From: Pseudomonas sp. HMWF032 | GTDB lineage: Bacteria; Pseudomonadota; Gammaproteobacteria; Pseudomonadales; Pseudomonadaceae | NCBI RefSeq assembly: GCF_003060885.1 | Contig: NZ_QAIG01000005.1 | Span: 430,054-494,053, forward strand | Reading direction: 5' to 3' | Length of the DNA: 64,000 nt | In this document: positions 41,176 to 48,763 of the stretch, piece by piece | Layout: each line of letters opens with the position of its first letter | Position numbering within the stretch: the first letter of the stretch is position 1 | Notes under the pieces: generated by a model | What the model was told of the DNA's origin: nothing | Databases searched by the model: none | What the model saw: the letters and a program-made list of their open reading frames with translations, nothing else | Translations under genes and position numbers: made by a program

Positions 41176-41500
41176 TGCGGGCGCCTGTAAGAACGTGTTT
41201 CGCCCCCTCGGGCGAGTTACGTTCTCTTTGCTCGTGCAAAGAGAACGTAACCAAAGAGAAAGCACGCCCGGCATACGGGTCTCGCTGCGCTCGACTTCCC
41301 TCACTCCATCACTGTTCCAGAGGCCCGCCCTGGGCGGCACCCCGACGAAGGGCCATCCCTGGCCCATCGCGGCTCTCGCGGCATCCATGCCGCTCAACCT
41401 CTTCCACAGCGATTGCGCTCGGCCTTCTGACGGGGGCTGTCCCCGCTCCGACATTGCCGGTAGACAGGAGCCAGGGGGGCGGCTCAGCTCGGGCCAAAGA
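41176..41500. repeat. Long intercistronic repeat-like element inside the aryl polyene operon
   Basis: The 332 bases between the LolA-like start and the thioesterase stop hold no believable gene. They contain a perfect hairpin at 41216-41251, a second copy of part of that sequence (CCAAAGAGAAAG just after), and phrases such as GGCGGCACCCCGACGAAGG and GGCATCCATGCCGC that I recognise from dispersed Pseudomonas repeats giving rise to spurious ORFs. All three reading frames toward lolA were considered; one is open throughout but lacks protein-like features. Confidence 0.65.
41216..41251. repeat. Perfect 16-bp hairpin within the intercistronic element
   Basis: GTTACGTTCTCTTTGC and its exact complement surround a TCGT loop. 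There is no T tract, so a role in RNA stability or as a repeat terminus is more likely than termination. Confidence 0.8.
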
Positions 41501-41504
41501 CTGT

Positions 41505-41930
41505 TCACGCCAGTACCTTCTCAACGGCGTCGATCAGCACCTGGGGTGAGGCAAACTGCATCTCGCGGGTGGCGATTTCCACCGCCACTTGCACGCTGCT
41601 GCCACGGGTCATGCGCTCACCGGTTGCGGCATCGCTGATCAGGTAGTTGATCTTCAGGCGGTTCTCCCACTCCACCAGATCGGCGCGGACGATGATCGTT
41701 TGGCCGAACTGTGCGCCGCGGATATAGCGCAGTTGCAGGTCGATCACCGGCCAGGCATAGCCAGCGTCACGCATCTGCACGTAGTTGTGGCCGAGCTTGT
41801 CGAGCAGCGCGCAGCGCGCCTCTTCGAAGTATTTGACGTAATGGCCGTGCCAGACCACCTCCATCATGTCGACGTCGAAGAACGGCACCAGCAGTGTGAT
41901 TTCCGCCTGCAATACGCCCTTGCTACGCAT
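41505..41930 (-). CDS. Aryl polyene cluster: YbgC/4HBT-type acyl thioesterase
   Basis: A 141-residue hotdog thioesterase. The active-site pattern FFDVDMMEVVWHGHYVKYFEEAR matches YbgC proteins, where the first Asp and the His of WHGHY carry activity. In aryl polyene clusters this enzyme (ApeK type) probably hydrolyses or edits acyl-ACP or acyl-CoA thioesters. The start overlaps the end of the ammonia-lyase gene by eight bases. It is followed by the 332-base repeat region rather than directly by the next gene. Confidence 0.87.
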   Translation of the reverse strand: MRSKGVLQAEITLLVPFFDVDMMEVVWHGHYVKYFEEARCALLDKLGHNYVQMRDAGYAWPVIDLQLRYIRGAQFGQTIIVRADLVEWENRLKINYLISDAATGERMTRGSSVQVAVEIATREMQFASPQVLIDAVEKVLA

Positions 41931-43464
41931 AAAGCCTCCAGTGCTGTTCGCGGATGCGCACCAGGCACAGGCGCAGTTCGGCTTCCAGAGCGCGGTCTTC
42001 GATCACCGGGGGGAAGTCCACGGCCAGTTGTTCGCGCATGGCGGCGATCGGCGCAGGGAGGTCGTGTTTGCCGGCGCGCTGACGCAGCCACACGCCCTGG
42101 TTGGCGGCCAGCAGGGTGGCGGCGGCGACCTGCTCGGTCAGCTCCAGGCTGCGCAGGGCGTCGCGCGCGGCGATGGTGCCCATGCTGACCTTGTCCTGGT
42201 TGTGGCATTCGGTGGAGCGCGAGAACACGCTGGCCGGCAGGGTGTTTTTCAGCGCTTCGGCGGTCCAGGCACTGGTGCCGATCTGCACGGCCTTGAAGCC
42301 GTGGTTGATCATCGCGCTGACACTCGGCGCGCCGGACAGGTTGCTCGGCAGGCCGTGGTTGTAGCGGGTGTCGACCAACAGGGCGAGCTGGCGGTCGAGC
42401 AGGTCGGCGACGTTGCCCACCAGGTTTTTCAGGCTGTCCATGGCGAAGGCGATATGCCCGCCGTAGAAGTGCCCGCCGTGCAGCACGCGCTCGGCTTCGG
42501 CGTCGATCAGCGGGTTGTCGTTGGCGCTGTTCAGCTCGATCTCGATAAATTGGCGCAGCAGGCCCAGGCTATCAGCCAGTACACCGAGCACATGCGGTGC
42601 GCAGCGCAGCGAGTAGCGATCCTGTAGGCGGTGCAGCGGTGCGGTCGGCGCGTCGATAGCCAGGTCCTGGCGCAACCAGGCGGCGACTTGCATCTGCCCT
42701 GGATGCGGTTTGGCGGCGAACAGGCGTTCGTCGAAATGCTCCGGGTTGCCTTCCAGCGCCACCACGTTAAGCGCGGTGATACGGGTGGCCAGCTTGAGCA
42801 GGTAATCGGCGCGCGAATAGGCCTGGCAGGCCAGGGCGGTCATCACGGCGGTGCCGTTCATCAGCGCCAGAGCCTCTTTCGGACGCAGGGTCAGCGGCGT
42901 CCAGCCGAGCTCTTTGTGCACATCGGCTGAATGACGGCGCTCGCCCTTGAACATCACATCGCGCTCACCGCTGAGGGTGGCGGCGACATAGGACAGCGGC
43001 GTCAGATCGCCGCTGGCGCCCACCGAGCCTTCTTCCGGAATCAGCGGCAGCACATCAAATTCGAGAAACGCCTGCAGGCGTTCGAGCAGCTCCACGCGCA
43101 CGCCGGACACGCCCTGACACAGCGACTGCAAGCGCGCGGCCAGTACGGCGCGGGTGGCAGGCTCATCCAGCAGCTTGCCCAGGCCGCAGCCGTGGAAGGT
43201 GTAGAGGTGACGCGGCAACGCTTCGACTTGGTGCAGCGGCACGGCCACCACACAGGAGTCGCCGTAGCCGGTGGTGACGCCGTAAATCACGCCTTCCTTG
43301 TCCAGCAGGCTGTCGAGGAAACGCGCACCCTTGGCGATTTTTTCGCGGTAGGCGGCATCGCTTTGCAGTTGCGCCGGGGCGCTGCGGCTGGCCAGGGCGA
43401 CAACCTGTTCGATGCTCAGGGGGCGTTCGCCAAACACAATGGGGTCAGGCTGATGTGTCGTCAT
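41923..43464 (-). CDS. Aryl polyene cluster: MIO-type aromatic amino acid ammonia-lyase (HAL/PAL/TAL family)
   Basis: A 513-residue lyase. The Ala150-Ser151-Gly152 triad in GSVGASGDLTPLSY forms the MIO electrophile; the catalytic Tyr61 is in VIYGVTTGYGDS; NSANDNPLID and FYGGHIAFAMD are further family blocks. The residues that set substrate choice read Phe90-His91 (LYTFHGCG), unlike the Ser-His of histidine lyases or His-Leu of Rhodobacter tyrosine lyase. By context it should make a cinnamate-type starter (coumarate from tyrosine or cinnamate from phenylalanine), not degrade histidine; no other hut genes are near. The ATG at 43464 fits a GGA site; 43470 is possible. Confidence 0.88.
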   Translation of the reverse strand: MTTHQPDPIVFGERPLSIEQVVALASRSAPAQLQSDAAYREKIAKGARFLDSLLDKEGVIYGVTTGYGDSCVVAVPLHQVEALPRHLYTFHGCGLGKLLDEPATRAVLAARLQSLCQGVSGVRVELLERLQAFLEFDVLPLIPEEGSVGASGDLTPLSYVAATLSGERDVMFKGERRHSADVHKELGWTPLTLRPKEALALMNGTAVMTALACQAYSRADYLLKLATRITALNVVALEGNPEHFDERLFAAKPHPGQMQVAAWLRQDLAIDAPTAPLHRLQDRYSLRCAPHVLGVLADSLGLLRQFIEIELNSANDNPLIDAEAERVLHGGHFYGGHIAFAMDSLKNLVGNVADLLDRQLALLVDTRYNHGLPSNLSGAPSVSAMINHGFKAVQIGTSAWTAEALKNTLPASVFSRSTECHNQDKVSMGTIAARDALRSLELTEQVAAATLLAANQGVWLRQRAGKHDLPAPIAAMREQLAVDFPPVIEDRALEAELRLCLVRIREQHWRLYA

Positions 43465-44374
43465 CTTCATTCCAGAACGGGTAGAAATTGAACCATTGCA
43501 GGGGCGCATCCAGGCAGCGTTGCGCGAGCTGGTCGGCGTAGCGCTGCGTCCAGTGGCGGATCACTGCGTCCCGCTCGCTGCGTTTCCAGTGCAGACGCTC
43601 GGCGAAGGGCTCGATGATCACCTGGTAGCGTTTGTCGATTTTCAGGCAGTGAATCAGGTTGACTGGGCATTGCAGCAGCCCGGCCAGCAACCACGGGCCT
43701 TGTGGAAAGGCGGCGGGCTTGCCGAGGAAGTCCACGGTTACGGTGCGGCTACCTGTCAGTGGTACGCGGTCGCCGGCAATTGCCAGCCATTCGCCGCGCT
43801 CCAGACGCTCTGACAGTTGCAGCATGATCGCCGCGTCCAGTTCACTGACCTGAATCAGGCGCAGGTTGCTGGCCCCGGCATCACCGAGCAGGCGGTTGAA
43901 CTGTTCGGCGTGTTTGGTGTGCACCAGCACGTTCATCGTTACCTGCTCGCCGAGTTCGGCGAGGGCGCGGCAGACTTCCAGGTTGCCCAGGTGTGCGGCC
44001 ACCAGCATTTGCCCACGGCCTTGCTGGCGGGACGTTGCAGTGGCTGTGTCGATCAGGGTTACTTGATCCAGACCGAGTTTGCCGTTCCACACGTCGAGCT
44101 TGTCGAGCAGGGTGTCGGCGAAACTCATGAATTGGCGAAACACGGACAGGCGGGTGGGCTGCAGTGCTGGGTGACCACTCCAGTTGGCCAGGTTGTACTG
44201 GTACTGACGGATGCTGCGCCGCGCCTTGGCGCCGAACAGGTAGAAATACAGCACGATCAGGTACAGCAGCGGGCTGATCAGGCGGCGGCCGAGCTTGCGC
44301 GCCAGCCAGGCAGTGAATTTCATCAGGATAAAACTGCCGCGCTCGCGTTGCCCGGCCCAGTGTTGCTGGCTCAT
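43445..44374 (-). CDS. Aryl polyene cluster: LpxL/HtrB-like lipid acyltransferase
   Basis: A 309-residue membrane-anchored acyltransferase. A hydrophobic N-terminal anchor (LISPLLYLIVLYFYLFG) precedes the HX4E catalytic motif AAHLGNLEVCRAL and a second block GEWLAIAGDRVPLTGSRTV. The family transfers acyl chains from ACP to lipid A or related lipids; here it may attach the polyene to its lipid anchor. The ATG at 44374 overlaps the glycosyltransferase stop by four bases (ATGA). A longer frame upstream overlaps the glycosyltransferase gene and lacks homology. Confidence 0.87.
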   Translation of the reverse strand: MSQQHWAGQRERGSFILMKFTAWLARKLGRRLISPLLYLIVLYFYLFGAKARRSIRQYQYNLANWSGHPALQPTRLSVFRQFMSFADTLLDKLDVWNGKLGLDQVTLIDTATATSRQQGRGQMLVAAHLGNLEVCRALAELGEQVTMNVLVHTKHAEQFNRLLGDAGASNLRLIQVSELDAAIMLQLSERLERGEWLAIAGDRVPLTGSRTVTVDFLGKPAAFPQGPWLLAGLLQCPVNLIHCLKIDKRYQVIIEPFAERLHWKRSERDAVIRHWTQRYADQLAQRCLDAPLQWFNFYPFWNEDDDTSA

Positions 44375-45105
44375 CCGCGCCACCTGCGCCAGAGAATCAG
44401 TGGTGCGCGCAGCAACATGCCGAAGAACAGCGTGGCGTGCATCTTCGAAATCAGCGCGTTGTCGAGCCACAGGCGAAAGTGTGAGAGGCCGTCCAGCGGG
44501 TAATGCACTTTGGTTGGCAACCAGTGCATCGGCTGATTGCGCCAGGCCAGGCGCACCAGAATTTCGGTGTCGAAATCCATGCGTTTGCCGATTTTGACCG
44601 TGTTGATCAGCGCCAGGGTAGCCGGCAGCGGATAGACGCGAAAGCCGCACATGGAATCGCGGATGCTCAGCGACAGGGTGTTGATCCACACCCACACATG
44701 GGTCAGGTAGCGCGCGTAGAGGCGGCCTTTCGGCACGCTTTCGTCGTACTGCGGATAACCGCAGATCAGCGCCTCGGGGGCGGCTTGCGAGGCGTGGATA
44801 AAGCGCGGCAAATCGCTGAGGTCGTGCTGACCGTCGGCGTCTACCTGCAGTGCATGGCTAAAGCCCAGACGCGCGGCTTCACGCAGGCCGGCCATCACCG
44901 CGCCGCCCTTGCCCTGATTGACCGCCAGGCGCACCAGGTGGGTATCGGGTTGCTCGGCCAGCTGATCCATCACCGCCGCGCAGGCCGGGCTGGAGGCATC
45001 GTCCACCAGCACGCAGGGCAGGCCAGCCGCATGCAGCGTGGCGACGACCACGGGCAGCGCGTGTTCGTGGTTGTACACCGGGATCACCGCACAGGGCTTA
45101 TGCAT
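44371..45105 (-). CDS. Aryl polyene cluster: family 2 glycosyltransferase
   Basis: A 244-residue GT-A fold transferase: AVIPVYNHEHALPVVVATL at the N-terminus, VDDASSP, GKGGAVMAGLREA and the metal-binding DADGQHD. The resemblance is to dolichol-phosphate mannose synthase-like enzymes without a membrane tail. It may add the sugar that links the polyene to its lipid anchor. The upstream side is open: 126 bases, largely filled by a palindromic repeat, separate it from the previous cluster gene. Confidence 0.88.
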   Translation of the reverse strand: MHKPCAVIPVYNHEHALPVVVATLHAAGLPCVLVDDASSPACAAVMDQLAEQPDTHLVRLAVNQGKGGAVMAGLREAARLGFSHALQVDADGQHDLSDLPRFIHASQAAPEALICGYPQYDESVPKGRLYARYLTHVWVWINTLSLSIRDSMCGFRVYPLPATLALINTVKIGKRMDFDTEILVRLAWRNQPMHWLPTKVHYPLDGLSHFRLWLDNALISKMHATLFFGMLLRAPLILWRRWRG

Positions 45106-45132
45106 GGCAGCACTTGGCGCTGAAGTTGGTCA

Positions 45133-45211
45133 CGTAGGTTGGCGCTGAGGAACGAAGCCCAACATCTGCGGCGTTGGTCGTAGGGCTTCGCAGGCTCAGC
45201 ACCAACCTACG
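45133..45211. repeat. Full palindromic copy of the GTAGGTTGG repeat, between cluster genes
   Basis: Left arm 45133-45163 (CGTAGGTTGGCGCTGAGG ... GAAGCCCAAC) and right arm 45173-45211 are imperfect inverted copies; the outer ends CGTAGGTTGG and CCAACCTACG match exactly. It fills most of the gap between the glycosyltransferase and ligase-dehydratase genes. Confidence 0.8.
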
Positions 45212-45231
45212 AAGATTGCAGTGCAGGGCCG

Positions 45232-46899
45232 TCATTGCGCAGGCTCCAGTAATACGCGCCCTGAGGAGCAGGCCGCCTCGCCATGGCGGAAGGCGAAGTA
45301 CAACTTGCCGCGCGCCGCGTCGAAACGCAGGGTCAGTTGCAACTGATCACCGGGGCGCACCAGTTGTTGGAATTTCAGCACTTCCATGCCGCAGAACCGT
45401 GGCGGCAGGTCTTTGATCAGGCGACGTGCCAGTTGCTGGGCCCAGTCGATCTGCACCACACCCGGCAGTACCGGGGTCTGCGGGAAGTGGCCGGTGAAGT
45501 GCGCAAGATCCAGTGGCACCAGCAGTTCCACCCGCCATTCGCCGTCCTGTTCGACCGCCGACAGTGGCTCCACTTGGGTGGGGCGTGGCGCCGCGAGCAG
45601 AGCGTCCACGGTGGCTTGCGCCAACTTGCCCTGGCTGTTGTAGGGCAGTTGCGCGAGCAGCCGCCAGCGGCGGGGCAGGGCGATGGCTTCGCAGTGGCTG
45701 GCCAGATGGCGGCGCAGGGTTGCGGTGACGGTCTTGCGCCCCTGGTTGCGCAGCGCATGCAGGCCGGCCGGGCTCAAGGCCACCAACGCGCCGAGGTAGG
45801 CGCGGCCCTCCTGCACCACGCCGAGCCGTGCGTCACTGAGCCATTCGTGGCTGCTCAGCGCCTGTTCAAGCATGGGCAGGGAGATGCGTTTTTCTTCCAG
45901 CTTGATAATCCGGTCCAGGCGGCCGCGCAGGGCGAAGCGGCCATCGGCTTGTAGTTCCACGGCATCGGCGGTTTGCTCGCGATGGCCGGGCGGTAGATAG
46001 GGTGAGCTCAGGTGCAGCGCGCCTTCGGCGTTCTGTCCCAGTTCGACGCCGGCAAACGGGGTCCACAGCTCGCCGCCCTGACGCCAGGCGATACCGCCGG
46101 TTTCCGAGCTGCCGTAGATTTCCGTGGGCCATTGGCCTAGCAGGTGCTGCAAGTCGGCTGCAGTTTCCGCCGGCAGCGCGCCACCGGAAGAGAACACCTG
46201 ACGTACTGCGCGCAGGGCCGGCCAGTTGAGGTTGTCGCCCATGCGTTTCAACAGGGCTGGGCTGGCGACCCAGGCAAAGTCGCTGCCGCTGGCCAGGCTT
46301 TCGCGCTGTAAATCTTCGGGGAATGGCTGGGCGCGGCGCAAAAAGGCGCGGCCGGCGCACAGCGGCCAGAGCACGCGAAACAGCAGGCCGTAGATATGCT
46401 GGGTGGCAACGCTGCCAAGGATGGTCGCGCTGCCCAATTGCGCGCCCCAGAGTTGCTCCAGGGCGGTGACTTCATTGGCCAGCTGGCGTAAGGATTTGTC
46501 GATCAGCTTGGCTTCGCCGCTGGAGCCGGAGGTGCACAGGGTCAGCTGGCATTGGTCGAGATCAAGTGGCGCTGGAGGCAATGCAGCGCTATTGGCGTTA
46601 AGCAGTCCGTCAATGCTATCCAGCCATAGCTCACACTGCGTACTCATGCGCTGGCGGGTCTGTGGCTGGGCATCGGCGGGTAGCAGCACGGCAATCCCGG
46701 CGCGCCAGGCGGCCAGCAGGGCAATGGCCAGCTCAGCGGCATCGTCGAGGTACAGCGCCAAGCGCTTTACGCCGCGATCTTGCAGCTCAGCCGCCAGTTG
46801 CAGAGCGTGCTGGCGCAGCTGGGGGTGATCCATATCGGCGGTTACTGCACGGCCTGGGTGGGCGTCGAGCAGCAGGTGCTCGAGGGGCAGCCAGTTCAT
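45232..46899 (-). CDS. Aryl polyene cluster: acyl-activating AMP-ligase fused to hotdog dehydratase
   Basis: A 555-residue two-domain protein. Residues 1 to about 440 are an ANL-family ligase: P-loop CTSGSSGEAK at 122-131, YGSSETGG, GRLDRIIKLEEKRI and the C-terminal catalytic Lys425 (NSQGK). From about 448 a FabA/FabZ-like hotdog domain follows: HFTGHFPQTPVLPGVVQID with His467 and His471, then PRFCGMEVLKF. The first domain should activate the aromatic starter and load it on an ACP; the second should dehydrate 3-hydroxyacyl intermediates. The fusion joins two functions that are often separate genes. It overlaps the membrane-protein gene by four bases. Confidence 0.87.
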   Translation of the reverse strand: MNWLPLEHLLLDAHPGRAVTADMDHPQLRQHALQLAAELQDRGVKRLALYLDDAAELAIALLAAWRAGIAVLLPADAQPQTRQRMSTQCELWLDSIDGLLNANSAALPPAPLDLDQCQLTLCTSGSSGEAKLIDKSLRQLANEVTALEQLWGAQLGSATILGSVATQHIYGLLFRVLWPLCAGRAFLRRAQPFPEDLQRESLASGSDFAWVASPALLKRMGDNLNWPALRAVRQVFSSGGALPAETAADLQHLLGQWPTEIYGSSETGGIAWRQGGELWTPFAGVELGQNAEGALHLSSPYLPPGHREQTADAVELQADGRFALRGRLDRIIKLEEKRISLPMLEQALSSHEWLSDARLGVVQEGRAYLGALVALSPAGLHALRNQGRKTVTATLRRHLASHCEAIALPRRWRLLAQLPYNSQGKLAQATVDALLAAPRPTQVEPLSAVEQDGEWRVELLVPLDLAHFTGHFPQTPVLPGVVQIDWAQQLARRLIKDLPPRFCGMEVLKFQQLVRPGDQLQLTLRFDAARGKLYFAFRHGEAACSSGRVLLEPAQ

Positions 46900-47441
46900 T
46901 CATGTCTCCTTACACGCTGGCGCACCAGCCATTCACCGGCAAACAGCAGGCCCATCAGGCCGTAGGCAATCAGCCCGGTATACAGTGTCCACCAGCTCAG
47001 CGGCGCCCAGACATTCAGCGCCACCACCACCAGACCATTGGCCAGGAAGAACCCGGCCCAGACCTGGGTGACAGTCCGTGTATAGCGTACGGCGACCTCC
47101 GGCAACTGCGGCTCGGTCAGGCGCGCCAGGCGCTCGATCAGCGGCGGGCCGAATTTCAGACTGAGGCCGAACAGCGCCAGCAATAGGCCATTGAGCAGTA
47201 CCGGATACCAGCGCAGCAGCTCGGGCTCACCGGCGAGCCCCAGTAGCAGGCAGAACCCCAGGGCGACGGCGGTCATCCAGCGATTGCCTGGCTTGCCCCA
47301 TTGGCTCAGCGCACGCACCAGCCACAGTCCGCCGAGCACGGCGGCGAACAGGCGTGGCGACAGATGCTCCATGCCGTAATACACGGCAAAGGGATAGAGC
47401 AGTCCGGCCAGCAGCAGGAGCAGGCCAAATAGGCGACTCAT
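46896..47441 (-). CDS. Aryl polyene cluster: small integral membrane protein (COG4648-like)
   Basis: A 181-residue protein with about five or six membrane helices (GLLLLLAGLLYPFAVYYGM, WMTAVALGFCLLLGLAG, VWAGFFLANGLVVVALNVW, LYTGLIAYGLMGLLFAG). Proteins of this type are frequent in aryl polyene clusters between the ACP genes and the ligase. No catalytic motif is visible and the role is unknown. Four-base overlap with the ligase gene; its first base is the last base of the ACP gene stop-start junction. Confidence 0.78.
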   Translation of the reverse strand: MSRLFGLLLLLAGLLYPFAVYYGMEHLSPRLFAAVLGGLWLVRALSQWGKPGNRWMTAVALGFCLLLGLAGEPELLRWYPVLLNGLLLALFGLSLKFGPPLIERLARLTEPQLPEVAVRYTRTVTQVWAGFFLANGLVVVALNVWAPLSWWTLYTGLIAYGLMGLLFAGEWLVRQRVRRHE

Positions 47442-47701
47442 TATTCGCTGGCTGGGGCGTTGACCAGTCGCAGCACCGCCTCGACCACGTCACCGACGGT
47501 GCGCACTGCCTTGAACTCCTCAGCGGCGAGCTTTTTGCCGGTCTGGCGTTTGATATGGTCGATCAGGTCAACCGCATCGATGCTGTCGATTTCCAGGTCT
47601 TGGTAGAGGTTGGCGTCTGCGGTAATGCGCTCTGGTTCCAGCTCGAACAGCTCCACCAGGGCATCGCGCAAGGTCTCGAAAATCTCTTCACGGGTTTGCA
47701 T
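47441..47701 (-). CDS. Aryl polyene cluster: acyl carrier protein (second of two)
   Basis: An 86-residue acidic carrier protein with Ser40 in LEIDSIDAVDLIDHI as the phosphopantetheine attachment site. Each aryl polyene system uses two carriers, one probably for the aromatic starter and one for chain growth; sequence alone does not say which this is. It begins 11 bases after the stop of the other carrier gene. Confidence 0.92.
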   Translation of the reverse strand: MQTREEIFETLRDALVELFELEPERITADANLYQDLEIDSIDAVDLIDHIKRQTGKKLAAEEFKAVRTVGDVVEAVLRLVNAPASE

Positions 47702-47712
47702 CGGTGGCGTCC

Positions 47713-47973
47713 TCAGGCGGTCTGTTGCGATGACACGAATGCCGCCAGGCTGGCTACGTTGGCAAAGTGCTTGCGGGTGTCTTTGGCTTCGGCGTCGATC
47801 TTGATGCCGAAACGTTTCTGGATGGCCAGGCCGAGTTCCAGGGCGTCTACCGAATCCAGGCCAAGGCCCTCGCCGAACAGGGTCAGGTCAGCAGCGATGT
47901 CTTCTGCGGCCATGTCTTCGAGGCCTAGGGCGTCGATGATCAGGTTCTTAATTTCCAGCTGCAAATCGCTCAT
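47713..47973 (-). CDS. Aryl polyene cluster: acyl carrier protein (first of two)
   Basis: An 86-residue carrier starting MSDLQLEIKNLIIDALGLED, with phosphopantetheine Ser41 in GLGLDSVDALELGLAI. The LDSVDALEL context is the classical one. The ATG at 47973 overlaps the acyltransferase gene by 26 bases; the frame extends to 48033 without carrier-like sequence. It differs clearly from the second carrier (DSID versus DSVD and different helix III), consistent with separate partners. Confidence 0.92.
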   Translation of the reverse strand: MSDLQLEIKNLIIDALGLEDMAAEDIAADLTLFGEGLGLDSVDALELGLAIQKRFGIKIDAEAKDTRKHFANVASLAAFVSSQQTA

Positions 47974-48763
47974 CTTGGGCGAGCTCCTTAATAAAGTGTT
48001 GGTGCAGAACATCGTTGAGTTTGCGGGACGCAATCGGCGCAGGACCCAGCACGCTGAACTGGTGTGGGTGGATATCCTCGCCTACGCGCAGGCGAATGTG
48101 AAAACGACGCGACGGAATGCTGTACCAGGGCTCGGCCTTGGTCAGGGTGGTGGGCGTCACGCTGATCACCACTGGGGTGACGATGCGCGCACCGCGCAGG
48201 GCAATGGCCGCTGCACCACGATGAAATTCGGGATGTTGCCCCGGTGTGGTGCGCGTACCTTCGGGGAATATCACCAGAGTCTGACCGCTTTGCAGCGCGC
48301 TGGCCGCTTCATCGAGCATGTCCATGCTACCGCTGTTGCTGATGTAGTGGGCCGCGCGCAGGGGGCCGCGCATGCTCGGGTTGTTCCACAGGCTCTGTTT
48401 GACCACGCAGTTGGCATCGCGAATAAAGGCGATCAGCACCACCACGTCGATCAGCGACGGGTGGTTGGCGATGACCATTTGTCCCGGCTGACCGAGGCGT
48501 TCGATGCCTTCGACTTCGTAGGTCAACACACCGCTGCGGTACATAAAGCGTACGAACAGGTAGAAGGTTTTACTCACCACCGCACGAGCACGGGTGCGTC
48601 GGGCCAGGCTGTCGCCGGGCAGTAAGGCCAGTAATGGGAAAATCAGTACGCGCAGCAGCACGCCGCCGATACCGAACAGGCTGAAACTCAGGGCCGTGGC
48701 CATCAGCCGCCACCAATACGGTGCGCTATAGCGACTCAGGCCTTGTTGCGTGACCAGGTCCAT
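47948..48763 (-). CDS. Aryl polyene cluster: PlsC-family acyltransferase
   Basis: A 271-residue membrane-associated acyltransferase with the HX4D motif in MVIANHPSLIDVVVLIA and the second motif VIFPEGTRTTPGQ. PlsC-type enzymes acylate lysophospholipids; the copy in aryl polyene clusters is thought to help build the lipid anchor. One hydrophobic segment near the N-terminus (ALSFSLFGIGGVLLRVLIF) suggests membrane attachment. It overlaps both neighbours (26-28 bases). Confidence 0.88.
   Translation of the reverse strand: MDLVTQQGLSRYSAPYWWRLMATALSFSLFGIGGVLLRVLIFPLLALLPGDSLARRTRARAVVSKTFYLFVRFMYRSGVLTYEVEGIERLGQPGQMVIANHPSLIDVVVLIAFIRDANCVVKQSLWNNPSMRGPLRAAHYISNSGSMDMLDEAASALQSGQTLVIFPEGTRTTPGQHPEFHRGAAAIALRGARIVTPVVISVTPTTLTKAEPWYSIPSRRFHIRLRVGEDIHPHQFSVLGPAPIASRKLNDVLHQHFIKELAQDERFAAGN

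Noticed and set aside
41173-41508. 112-residue N-terminal extension of the LolA-like protein
   Set aside because: It lies in a repeat element, would bury the signal peptide, and the ATG at 41172 gives a normal LolA-like precursor.
41923-43464. Histidine utilisation (hutH) role for the ammonia-lyase
   Set aside because: No other hut genes nearby, the gene overlaps pigment-cluster genes on both sides, and the selectivity residues differ from histidine lyases.
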